From the NCBI GenBank assembly GCA_019429055.1, contig JAHYJP010000011.1, forward strand, positions 1-43,913: a stretch of DNA of 43,913 bases, written 5' to 3'. Below are positions 36,013-43,913 of the stretch, piece by piece. The notes under the pieces are model-generated. The model was given only the letters and a program-made list of their open reading frames with translations. It did not search any database and was not told the origin of the DNA. The stretch's first letter is position 1; the number at the start of each line of letters is the position of its first letter. A program made the position numbers and the translations under genes. The stretch is from Bacteroidales bacterium (GTDB taxonomy: Bacteria; Bacteroidota; Bacteroidia; Bacteroidales; UBA7960).

Positions 36013-39000
36013 TTATGGCAGACGAGTATTAAATATAAGTCGTTCTGAAAAAACGGCATCATAAATAGCCTGGTGAATTTCTAACCTGATACTCATTTCC
36101 GAAATTTTTCTATTGGAAGCATCGGGGTGCACACGATTGGATAAGAAAACATAAACAAGGTTTTCCTTTGGATCTACCCATGCATAGATACCTGTAAATC
36201 CGGTATGACCATAACTTTGAAAGGATGCGCTTTTGGCTGCCGGGCTTGAGTCAAGGGCTCTTATACTTGGTTTGTCAAAACCCAATGCTCTGCGGTTCTG
36301 ATTTCCCGCATATTGCGTTGTGGTAAATTCGCGAACCGTTTCGGGACTAATAAACTCAATTCCTCCATAGCTTCCGTTCTGGAGCAGCATTTGCATAAAA
36401 ACAGCCACATCAGCTGCGTTTGAAAACAGCCCCGCATGCCCTGCTACACCACCCAACATGGCAGCTGTAGGGTCATGAACATATCCTTTTAAAGTTTGCC
36501 CACGAAACAATGTATCGTTTTCAGTAGGAATAATTCGATCAGTTGAAAATTTTTCCAGAGGATTGTAGGTCATGGTTTTCAGACCCAGCGGCTTAAAAAA
36601 GGTCTGGTTTACATAGTTATCGATGCTCAGTCCTGTAACACTTTCTATCATTTCGGCAAAAAGGATAAATCCCAGGTCGGAATAAATATATCTTCTGCGG
36701 CTGAGCAGTTCCGAATCAAGCAGCTTACGAAAAATAGTATCTCTGTAGTCTTTATGGATATACAGGTTCTCAGCCACTTTAACCGGGAAATCCTTCGAAT
36801 TGCGCGATTGAAAAATGGCCGGATCAGGCCGGCCTTCATTTAAAGTGGCAATAAAAAAAGGTATCCATGATCGAAGTCGTGCCTGATGTGCCATTATTTC
36901 GCGTATGATCAGATTTTCTTTATTGGTACCTCTCACCATTGGTAAATAAACATCCAGCGGGTCATCAATATTGATCTTTTCTTCGTCAGCAAGTTTCATA
37001 AGGGTTGCTGTGGTAGCAATAATTTTGGTCAGAGATGCCAGGTCATAAATATCAGTATTCTTAACAGGTATTTTATTTTCGTAGGTATGATAACCGAATG
37101 AATGATTATAGATCATAGCTCCATCTTTTAAAATGGCAATCTGGCATCCGGGAAAAGCTTTTTCATGAATACCATGCAGAGCAATGCTATCAACTCGTTT
37201 CAACATTTCAGGGTTAATACCCACGTCATCGGGATTTAAGTATCTTGCTCTTAATCCTCCCTGGGTCATTATTCCTGTGTATATAGGGAAATGTGGCATA
37301 ACAGATACAGGAAGGCGGCCCCTGGCAGGAATTGCTCCGAAAATTACCTGTGCCGAGGCGTGCTCAAAATCTTTTCCATCCTGGTAAGAAATTACTACAG
37401 CTTTAGCGTTATTTAATCCGTCACCAAATGCCTGAAGGCTATATGGGTTGGCAAAAATGTTAAGAACTACATTATTCTCAGCAGATAATTTATTGATCAG
37501 ATCAATATTCGCCTGGCTTATTCCGTAATTCCGACCCGGGAACATGCTGTTGTTTTGCACAGATAAAATAATCAGGTTATAATCTGATAATTGCCTGATC
37601 ATGTTTTCTGCCTGTTGAGAAGTATGGTTTTTTGAGATGCTGAACATATTCATCGGACCATAATTGGCCAGCATGGACTGAAAAGGGTTCTCGGTGGATG
37701 AACCGATGGAAAGAGCAGCAATGTTAAGGGTATCAAGTCTTTTAAGAGGCAATAAATCGTTTTCATTATGAATAATAGTTATGGCTGCTTCTGCCAGACG
37801 ACGATTGATTTTGTGAAAGCGCTCTGAGTTCAGGTCGGAATGCAGATCCCTTATTGGCAAGGGACGGTATTTATCCAAACCTGCCAGTTCTTTAAAATAC
37901 AATACTTTCCGTACTTTCTGGTCAATGTAATCCTGCTCAATGATGCCGTTTTCAACTGCTTTTTTTATACTGTTTATTGCTTTGGGCACATCATTGGGCA
38001 TAAGCAGAATGTCATTACCTGCAAGCAATGCCCGAACTTCCAGCTCTCCCGACGGATAATAATCTGAAACTCCCTTCATATTCAAGGCATCTGTAACTAC
38101 CAATCCTTTGAATCCCATTTCACCCTGCAATATTTCTGTTACCATTGGCCTTGAAAGACTTGATGGTATGCCCGGGGTATTGTCTAGTTCCGGTATGTTC
38201 AGGTGGGCAACCATAACCGACAATAAACCCTGCTCAATAAGTTTTTGAAATGGAAACAGATGCACTGAGTCCATTTCTTCGCGCGAGTGATGCAGCACAG
38301 GCAGCGTATAGTGTGAATCAAGATCGGTATCGCCATGACCCGGAAAATGTTTGGCACTTGCAATAATGCCGGCATCATTCATACCGTACATCATGGCTAT
38401 TCCTTTTCGCGAAACATTATACCGGCACTCACCAAAAGAGCGTGAATTTATAACAGGATTGCGCGGATCGGAATTTACATCCACTACAGGCGAAAAATTC
38501 ATATGAATACCCATTCGCCTGCTTTGCCAGCCCATTTCAAGTCCCAGTTCATAAATCAGCCTTTCATTGGTTATGGCACCCAGGGTAATCTGTCTCGGGA
38601 AACTGATGGTACTGTCGAGTCGCATGGCCAATCCCCATTCGGCATCTATAGATACAAACATGGGAGTTTGCATTTGCCTTTGCAATGTATTGGTTAGTCT
38701 GAGCTGGCTTACCGGTCCGCCGCGGAAAAAGATAACCCCACCAATATTGTATTCAGAAAGTAATTTGCTGATGCGATCATAATACCTGCGATTCTGATTG
38801 CTTTGCACCTCAATAATGAAAAGCTGTGCCAGTCTTTGCTCGGGAGTAAGAGAATAAAAAACCGAGTCTACCCATGGAGTTGAATAATCTATGGGAGGGT
38901 CGAAGGAACTACCTTGGAAATTTTCCAGAAATTCTGATTCAACCGGTGTGGCAAAAGAAAATAAAAGGAAGAATGAAAGTGTGAGAAAAACGGGACTTAT

Positions 39001-39015
39001 TTTGTAGAAATTCAT
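36013..39015 (-). CDS. GH3 beta-N-acetylglucosaminidase fused to class C beta-lactamase-like serine hydrolase
   Basis: This 1000-residue exported protein has a signal peptide to about residue 22. The GH3 domain (about 48-380) is of the NagZ kind: KHFPGHGDTDLDSH (222-235, His235 as acid/base) and nucleophile Asp309 in VVTDALNM. A GH3 C-terminal domain follows (about 400-580). The serine hydrolase domain (about 605-990) has SLTK (Ser661, Lys664), YSD (778-780, where AmpC has YxN) and HTG (937-939, KTG equivalent). NagZ removes GlcNAc from muropeptides. The lactamase-like half may be a peptidase or esterase on peptidoglycan. The fusion is known in Bacteroidota. It is a single gene with 227 noncoding bases upstream. 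Confidence 0.9.
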   Translation of the reverse strand: MNFYKISPVFLTLSFFLLFSFATPVESEFLENFQGSSFDPPIDYSTPWVDSVFYSLTPEQRLAQLFIIEVQSNQNRRYYDRISKLLSEYNIGGVIFFRGGPVSQLRLTNTLQRQMQTPMFVSIDAEWGLAMRLDSTISFPRQITLGAITNERLIYELGLEMGWQSRRMGIHMNFSPVVDVNSDPRNPVINSRSFGECRYNVSRKGIAMMYGMNDAGIIASAKHFPGHGDTDLDSHYTLPVLHHSREEMDSVHLFPFQKLIEQGLLSVMVAHLNIPELDNTPGIPSSLSRPMVTEILQGEMGFKGLVVTDALNMKGVSDYYPSGELEVRALLAGNDILLMPNDVPKAINSIKKAVENGIIEQDYIDQKVRKVLYFKELAGLDKYRPLPIRDLHSDLNSERFHKINRRLAEAAITIIHNENDLLPLKRLDTLNIAALSIGSSTENPFQSMLANYGPMNMFSISKNHTSQQAENMIRQLSDYNLIILSVQNNSMFPGRNYGISQANIDLINKLSAENNVVLNIFANPYSLQAFGDGLNNAKAVVISYQDGKDFEHASAQVIFGAIPARGRLPVSVMPHFPIYTGIMTQGGLRARYLNPDDVGINPEMLKRVDSIALHGIHEKAFPGCQIAILKDGAMIYNHSFGYHTYENKIPVKNTDIYDLASLTKIIATTATLMKLADEEKINIDDPLDVYLPMVRGTNKENLIIREIMAHQARLRSWIPFFIATLNEGRPDPAIFQSRNSKDFPVKVAENLYIHKDYRDTIFRKLLDSELLSRRRYIYSDLGFILFAEMIESVTGLSIDNYVNQTFFKPLGLKTMTYNPLEKFSTDRIIPTENDTLFRGQTLKGYVHDPTAAMLGGVAGHAGLFSNAADVAVFMQMLLQNGSYGGIEFISPETVREFTTTQYAGNQNRRALGFDKPSIRALDSSPAAKSASFQSYGHTGFTGIYAWVDPKENLVYVFLSNRVHPDASNRKISEMSIRLEIHQAIYDAVFSERLIFNTRLP

Positions 39016-39157
39016 TGGTAAATGTCGAAATTTAATCCTTTGCAGGAATATAAATAATCAGATATCAGACCTTTCAGTTTTGTATACTTTTTTTGTCTAC
39101 GAAAAATCTCCCAGAAGGTTATTTGCATGAACGACTGAAAGAGCTGAAAAATTAGTA

Positions 39158-39165
39158 CAAACCTA
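39158..39165 (-). promoter_or_regulatory. -7 box for GH3/serine hydrolase gene
   Basis: On the minus strand this reads TAGGTTTG, a match to TAnnTTTG, about 145 bases before the start codon. No TTG at -33. Confidence 0.35.
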
Positions 39166-39242
39166 CATATTTTTTTAGATTCGGGATGGGCCGTTAACAA
39201 CAATTATTATTATGCGTCTTTGATAAATAAAATAAGCTGTTA

Positions 39243-40577
39243 TCATATTGTAATTTCACGCCAGTTTGCTTTTTTAAGTGCAATGAAAGCAAAAAGGCCC
39301 ATGGAAGAAAAGTATATAATTTCAACCATCCAGACCACATGCGCCGGAGCTTTAAAGCCTAAGGCAAGAATAAGGGTTGTGAGAAGATAGAATAAAATGG
39401 CCAGAATTTCTATTTTCAGCGCCAGCATGGTTTTTCCTGTTCCTGACAAACCGTTAAAAATGATCATTCCCACCGAAAATGCAATAAGAGCTACTGAAAT
39501 TACTCTTAACAATGGCAGAGTAGCTTCGATGATTTCATGGCTTTCCGTATAAAATCCGATAATGGGCTGGGGAAAAAACAGGATAATCTGTACCATAAAA
39601 ACGGTAATAACAATTCCAATCATAAGCACTCTTAATATCAGAGGGATTACCAGATGATGCTGTCCGCGGCCTATGGTGTTGCTTACCAGCGTATTTACTG
39701 ATGCACTTAATCCCCAAACGGGTATCATCAAAACCATGTAAATACTTCTGGTAATATTGGATGCTGCAAGAGCGGTTTCACCTATGCGCTCAATGATGAG
39801 AAAAAATACAAACCATGCTGAAAACGAGAAAAAGTACTGAAACATTACCGGTACAGAAAGGTTTAGAAGAGATTTAAGCAATTTTAAATCAGGTGTAATC
39901 CGCACGAAGAACTTATATTTCTTATGATCACCATGTATCAAAACCCAGCTTATGTAAAAAATGAATGTAAAGAATTCTGCAATGTTGGTAGCAAGAGCAG
40001 CACCTGCAATTCCCATCTCCGGGAACCCGTAATGACCAAAAATCAAAACATAATCTAATACTATATTGAAGATAGCCATAACGAATGTACTCAACGACAA
40101 TACTTTTGTTCGGGTATTTCCAATGTATAAGGCATTAAACCCCAAAACAATAAATCCGAAAAGCAATCCATATTTTCGAACATCAATAAAAATCAAACTT
40201 TCCCTGAGAATAGCTGGAGAGCTGATAAACTGTTCCAGAAGTGGCGGAGCAAAGAAGTGCAATAAAAACCAAAGAATAACAGCCATAATAACCAAAACAC
40301 CCAGAGCATGATCAAATACATTACCGATGGCATGGAGCTGTTTTTCCCCATTGCGTCTTCCTATCATAATCTGCGCACCCACCGCAAAACCGGTTGCCAG
40401 CATTACCATGGTTAAGTAAAATACGCCACCTATAGCCGCTGCACCCAGGGTAATATCCGATACCCGCCCAAGAAATGCAGTATCAATTACCAGCATTACA
40501 TTCTGAGCCACCAGTCCAATGATGATGGGATAGGAGATCTTCCAGATATCGCGATATGAAAAAAGGTTGCCCTGCAA
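39243..40577 (-). CDS. MATE family efflux transporter
   Basis: This 444-residue integral membrane protein has 12 hydrophobic segments in two homologous halves. The start shows the MATE pattern: SYPIIIGLVAQNVMLVIDTAFLGRVSDITLGAAAIGG. The second half repeats it (NLSVPVMFQYFFSFSAWFVFFLIIERIGETALAASNI, then WGLSASVNTLVSNTIGRGQ). Such carriers export drugs or metabolites using H+ or Na+. The substrate cannot be told from sequence. It is on the same strand as the RlmI gene upstream (gap about 49 bases) and could be transcribed with it. Confidence 0.93.
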   Translation of the reverse strand: MQGNLFSYRDIWKISYPIIIGLVAQNVMLVIDTAFLGRVSDITLGAAAIGGVFYLTMVMLATGFAVGAQIMIGRRNGEKQLHAIGNVFDHALGVLVIMAVILWFLLHFFAPPLLEQFISSPAILRESLIFIDVRKYGLLFGFIVLGFNALYIGNTRTKVLSLSTFVMAIFNIVLDYVLIFGHYGFPEMGIAGAALATNIAEFFTFIFYISWVLIHGDHKKYKFFVRITPDLKLLKSLLNLSVPVMFQYFFSFSAWFVFFLIIERIGETALAASNITRSIYMVLMIPVWGLSASVNTLVSNTIGRGQHHLVIPLILRVLMIGIVITVFMVQIILFFPQPIIGFYTESHEIIEATLPLLRVISVALIAFSVGMIIFNGLSGTGKTMLALKIEILAILFYLLTTLILALGFKAPAHVVWMVEIIYFSSMGLFAFIALKKANWREITI

Positions 40578-40626
40578 TGTATTCCGATTTACTTTGATTC
40601 CTCCGGTATATTGATTTAACCGGTAA

Positions 40627-41826
40627 TTATTCTATATATAACACCAAACCTTTCAGATACTCACCCTCGGGATGGAATGCATTTATGGGATGATCAGCAG
40701 GCTGGTTCATCTGGTGGAGTATTCTCACCTGCCGTCCGGCCTGTATGGCAGCAGCTATAACAGTTGATTTGAATAAACTCATATTAACAACCTGGGAACA
40801 ACTGAAAGTGAAAAGTATACCCCCGGGAGAAATTTGCCTGATGGCTTCGGCGTTTAATCTTTTGTATCCCTGCACTGCATTGTGTCTTACATTGCTGTGC
40901 TTGGCAAATGCCGGCGGATCGAGTACAATAAGGTCGTATACTTTCTGATTTTCGCGGATATACTGTACTGCATCGGCAAGAATAACACTGTGATTTCCGG
41001 TATCGGAAAAATTCAATTCCACATTTTTTTCTGCCAGTTCAAGTGCTTTTCGGGAACTGTCAAGCGATTCAACGGTTCTGGCTCCGGCTGCCAGCGCATA
41101 AACGGAAAAGCCACCCGAATAGCAGAAAGTGTTAAGCACGGTTTTACCAGGAGCATATTGGGCCAGTAACTGCCGGTTTTCACGCTGATCAATAAAGAAA
41201 CCGGTTTTTTGTCCCTGAATAAAATCGATTTCAAACTTATGACCATATTCCAATACAATATCGCTGGCCGTATTTCCAAAAAGAAAACCTTCTGCTTCTT
41301 CTGATTGTGAAAAGTTGCCGGGCAGAGTATCTTTACTTTTATAGTAAATGCTCTTCAGTTTGTCTCCATAGATATTCTTCAGACTTTGAGCTATCTCATT
41401 ACGGTATTTATGAATACCAATGGCATGTGCCTGAACTACAAGATTGCCATTGTAGTGATCAATGATAAGCCCGGGCAGGAGATCGCCTTCACCATGTACC
41501 AGACGGTAAACGTTGGTATTTTTATTTTCGGTAAGGCCTGTGGCCTGGCGCAAATGGTATGCCGCAGCAAGTTTCTTTTGCCAGAAATCCGCGTTCAGTT
41601 CATCGGGTTTGTGGGGTGCAAATGCCATAATCCTTACAGCAATGGACGCATCCTGGTACAAACCGGTGCCCAGGTATTCATCGCGGTTGGAAAACACTTC
41701 CACAAGACTTCCGTCGGCCTGCGGCCCGTGAATCTTTTTTATGGCACCACTGAAAACCCAGGGATGAAACCTTTTAATGGCATCATCTTTCCCGGAACGC
41801 AGTATGACTTTTGTTTTTGTTGACAT
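40627..41826 (-). CDS. rlmI: 23S rRNA cytosine methyltransferase, RlmI family
   Basis: The ORF track starts at 41895, but MSTKTKVILRSGKD at 41826 matches the family start and gives 399 residues (E. coli RlmI 396). The N-terminal PUA domain contains KRFHPWVFSGAI and the EVFSNRDEYLGTGLYQ strand. The Rossmann methyltransferase domain has FDFIQG-like EIDFIQGQKTGFFIDQRENR, motif I VLNTFCYSGGFSVYALAAGA, the SLDSS acidic loop and motif IV LDPPAFAKH. It is the m5C1962-type enzyme using S-adenosylmethionine. It follows the 3-methyladenine glycosylase gene on the same strand. Confidence 0.9.
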   Translation of the reverse strand: MSTKTKVILRSGKDDAIKRFHPWVFSGAIKKIHGPQADGSLVEVFSNRDEYLGTGLYQDASIAVRIMAFAPHKPDELNADFWQKKLAAAYHLRQATGLTENKNTNVYRLVHGEGDLLPGLIIDHYNGNLVVQAHAIGIHKYRNEIAQSLKNIYGDKLKSIYYKSKDTLPGNFSQSEEAEGFLFGNTASDIVLEYGHKFEIDFIQGQKTGFFIDQRENRQLLAQYAPGKTVLNTFCYSGGFSVYALAAGARTVESLDSSRKALELAEKNVELNFSDTGNHSVILADAVQYIRENQKVYDLIVLDPPAFAKHSNVRHNAVQGYKRLNAEAIRQISPGGILFTFSCSQVVNMSLFKSTVIAAAIQAGRQVRILHQMNQPADHPINAFHPEGEYLKGLVLYIE

Positions 41827-41946
41827 GGATGGAAAAAATAACAAATTGTATCGGGGTAAAATAATATAAAAACGTTGCCCTGAAAATGATTGCAAAAGTA
41901 ATTACTTTAACCGAATAAAGAAGGACCCGGGAAGAGAGACTTGTTC

Positions 41947-42579
41947 TTAAAATTTTATATTTTTCAGGACAGAAGTATCCTTTATGAGAAAACGATAAGG
42001 CAGTTTTGCATCTTCCCCTGCATAATCGACACCTACCCGGGGGCCGTCCTGGATTTCAGAGTCTGCAAACTTCAGGTTTTTGTCCTCCAGCCATATTGTA
42101 TTGCCTGTTAGTGATGTTCCGTCGTAATCAGTTTGAATTCCAAGGGCTTTGGTAAGTTTGCCGGGACCATCCAGATGTGTTGGGACTTTTTTACCGGTTC
42201 TTTTTTCCATCACTTCTTTCCCCAATACGGGAAAAACACCTCTTATAAGAATAGCGTGGGGAATATTCTCCCTATGGGTTACTATATTGAAAAGATGATG
42301 AATGCCATAGCAAAGATATATGTAAGCAACACCACCCGGCAAAAACATGGTTTGTGTTCTTTGGGTTTTTCTGTTTCCCCATGCATGGGAAGCTTTGTCT
42401 GTGGCACCCAGGTAGGCCTCTGTTTCAGTAATTATGCCGCCGCAAAGATTATGGGTATCAGTTTGGGTAAATAAAAATTTTCCCAGCAGATCTCTGGCCA
42501 GCTCAAGCGTATCGGGGTTCCTGTAATAATTTAATGGTATTTTGCTCATGCCGTAAACTGCTGCTTTTGTACTTTGCAC
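41947..42579 (-). CDS. DNA-3-methyladenine glycosylase, AAG/Mpg family
   Basis: This 210-residue base-excision repair enzyme removes alkylated purines such as 3-methyladenine. Seen are LARDLLGKFLF, the catalytic Glu in GIITETEAYLG, DKASHAWGNRKTQRTQTMFLPGG, AYIYLCYGIHHLFNIVT and DGPGKLTKALGI, all AAG family landmarks. The start may be 42579 or the ATG at 42549 (MSKIPLNYYRNPD), which better fits the family length of about 200. It is placed in a minus-strand run after the FAH-family gene (46-base gap). Confidence 0.92.
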   Translation of the reverse strand: MQSTKAAVYGMSKIPLNYYRNPDTLELARDLLGKFLFTQTDTHNLCGGIITETEAYLGATDKASHAWGNRKTQRTQTMFLPGGVAYIYLCYGIHHLFNIVTHRENIPHAILIRGVFPVLGKEVMEKRTGKKVPTHLDGPGKLTKALGIQTDYDGTSLTGNTIWLEDKNLKFADSEIQDGPRVGVDYAGEDAKLPYRFLIKDTSVLKNIKF

Positions 42580-42625
42580 ATAATCAGAACTTTGCCCGGG
42601 TAAGCTTACTTAAAAGTTTTTGTTA

Positions 42626-43237
42626 TTATTTAATATCGAGATCCAGCATTTTTTTACCTTCAATATATGCCTTCAGATTATCATCAATACTAACGGGGCC
42701 AACGCCTGCAGGTGTACCGGTGAAGATCAGATCACCAATTTTAAGGGTCACAAAGCGAGACACGTAAGCAATGATCTTTTCGAAGTTAAAGATCATCATT
42801 CCTGAGTTTCCTTTCTGAACAGTTTCGTTGTTTTTTTCAAGGGAGAAATTGATGTCGTAAAGATCTGCAAAGTTTTCCCTGGAAATAAATTTGCTTACCG
42901 GAGCTGAACCGTCGAATGCTTTGGCAATTTCCCAGGGCAAACCTTTTTGCTTGCATATGCTTTGTACATCGCGGGCGGTAAAATCAATACCAATGCCTAT
43001 TTTGTCATAATAAGTGTGGGCAAATTTTTCACTGATATGTTTTCCCAGCTTACAAATATGCAAAACCAGTTCAACTTCAAAATGCACATCCTTTGAAAAA
43101 TCGGGATAAAAGAAGGGGAGACCGGCCCTAATCAGCGCCGTTTCGGGTTTCATAAAAAAAACAGGTTCGGCAGGTACCGGGTTATTCAATTCGTGGGCAT
43201 GTTCGATGTAGTTGCGCCCGATACAAATGATCTTCAT
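42626..43237 (-). CDS. Fumarylacetoacetate hydrolase (FAH) family, acylpyruvase-like
   Basis: This 203-residue enzyme of the FAHD1/YcgM subgroup has CIGRNYIEHAHELNNPVPAEPVFFMKPETALI, the metal-binding acid cluster HFEVELVLHI (Glu-x-Glu) with Asp in IGIDFTARDVQ, and the closing IFTGTPAGVGPV. Members split C-C bonds of acylpyruvates or oxaloacetate using Mg2+. It begins 5 bases after the exonuclease stop, so coupling is likely. The substrate is not certain from sequence. Confidence 0.9.
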   Translation of the reverse strand: MKIICIGRNYIEHAHELNNPVPAEPVFFMKPETALIRAGLPFFYPDFSKDVHFEVELVLHICKLGKHISEKFAHTYYDKIGIGIDFTARDVQSICKQKGLPWEIAKAFDGSAPVSKFISRENFADLYDINFSLEKNNETVQKGNSGMMIFNFEKIIAYVSRFVTLKIGDLIFTGTPAGVGPVSIDDNLKAYIEGKKMLDLDIK

Positions 43238-43242
43238 TCCTG

Positions 43243-43913
43243 CTATTGTTTTTTGATGATCATATTGGAGTTTTCAAGCGCCCTGAAGCGGATATCTTTG
43301 ATTACATTTTTTGTAGAAAGCGGAAAATCAGCATTCATCATCCAGTCGTAATAGTGGGGGTCTTTGGCAAAAACATCTTCAACAGCTTTTCCTTTGTATT
43401 TTCCAAAGTTGAAGGACTCTTTTTCTTTGGCATTATAAACGATATGCCCTACAAGATCAACATTTCGGTGGTTGTATGAAAATTTGTAAAGGGCTTCCAT
43501 ATCATTTATTACCGGGGTGCTTGCATTGCCTTCGTTATCAACAAATTCGGTTTCTTTATATCTTTCAATCTGCGACATCAGAATTTCGTAGGTTGCAATG
43601 GTATCAGCTTCAGCTGTATGGGCATCAACAAGCTCCTTCCCGCAATAAAATTTATAAGCTGCTTTCAGTGTCCGGGGTTCCATTTTATGAAAAATGTTCT
43701 GTACATCCACCAGGTTACGATTTTTAAGGTGGAAATCGATATCGCATCTGAGAAATTCTTCAATTAGCATGGGGACATCAAACTTGTTGGAGTTATAACC
43801 CGCAAGATCGCAATCTTTAAGCCAGTCAAAAAGTGATTTAGCAACTTGCTTAAAAGTGGGTTCATTTTCCACATCGGCATTTGTGATTCCGTGAATGGCA
43901 GTTACTTCAGGTG
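43243..43913 (-). CDS. DnaQ-like 3'-5' exonuclease, 5'-truncated
   Basis: The frame stays open to the window edge: before the GTG the track used (43872) it reads PEVTAIHGITNADV, the conserved 'HGIT' stretch that follows the first DnaQ motifs. The true N-terminus with the first Asp-x-Glu lies outside. Visible DEDD parts are YNSNKFDVPMLIEEF (second Asp) and DAHTAEADTIATYEIL (His and last Asp). After the nuclease domain comes FNFGKYKGKAVEDVFAKDPHY and WMMNADFP, an ExoX-like/DUF3820-type C-terminal module. It acts in DNA proofreading or repair by family. It is the first gene seen of the run with the FAH gene. Confidence 0.85.
   Translation of the reverse strand, partial: PEVTAIHGITNADVENEPTFKQVAKSLFDWLKDCDLAGYNSNKFDVPMLIEEFLRCDIDFHLKNRNLVDVQNIFHKMEPRTLKAAYKFYCGKELVDAHTAEADTIATYEILMSQIERYKETEFVDNEGNASTPVINDMEALYKFSYNHRNVDLVGHIVYNAKEKESFNFGKYKGKAVEDVFAKDPHYYDWMMNADFPLSTKNVIKDIRFRALENSNMIIKKQ

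Noticed and set aside
41827-41895. N-terminal extension of RlmI
   Set aside because: The extra 23 residues are not family-like. MSTKTK at 41826 gives the expected length.

Overview
This 43.9 kb window reads as a chromosomal segment of a member of the Bacteroidota, most likely a free-living Bacteroidales/Marinilabiliales-type organism. Several signs point there: TAnnTTTG promoter -7 boxes with few clear Shine-Dalgarno sequences; a protein with a type IX secretion (T9SS) C-terminal sorting domain; a long SecA with the phylum's typical insertion; a TPR-TM-LuxR regulator; many SPII lipoproteins; and a eukaryote-like (GH13_8) glycogen branching enzyme. I see no phage, transposon, CRISPR array, rRNA or tRNA. 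Gene order and coding style look like stable core chromosome.

Layout. 1-4.9 kb holds a 5'-truncated DUF4114 secreted protein, two small membrane proteins, the glycogen branching enzyme followed at once by an SRPBCC/AHSA1 protein, and a metal-motif lipoprotein. 5-9.5 kb holds a membrane coiled-coil protein, a CoA-type Nudix hydrolase, two lipoproteins (one a YiiX-type papain-like hydrolase) and a photolyase. 9.5-15.8 kb holds a hybrid histidine kinase facing an NtrC-type sigma-54 activator. Divergent from the activator is a pair of tiny membrane proteins with a sigma-54-like promoter and an upstream palindrome, followed by a coiled-coil lipoprotein. 16-26.3 kb holds SelO, then a minus-strand methionine operon metY-hom-metF-metH under a SAM-I riboswitch with an unusually long structured leader, then a pyridoxamine kinase. 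26.5-30.5 kb holds a T9SS-secreted propeller-like protein and a TPR/LuxR regulator. 30.7-34.5 kb holds a DUF2795 protein and secA. 34.5-43.9 kb is all minus strand: an unknown membrane protein, a YgjV-GNAT fusion, a GH3/serine-hydrolase fusion, a MATE transporter, RlmI, an alkyladenine DNA glycosylase, an FAH-family enzyme and a 5'-truncated DnaQ-like exonuclease.

How the genes work together. The strongest functional unit is the methionine block. Homoserine dehydrogenase supplies homoserine. MetY makes homocysteine from O-acetylhomoserine. MetF and cobalamin-dependent MetH methylate it. The SAM-I aptamer about 320 nt upstream of metY provides feedback. Between aptamer and metY lies a second compact element that I read as a three-way junction. 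It, the sigma-54/NtrC arrangement around 12.5-14.7 kb, and the 7-8 nt tandem repeats in the met operon spacers are the least ordinary things here. Most of the rest is ordinary accessory and housekeeping content. Base-pairing statements come from reading the sequence by eye; no folding or database search was run.
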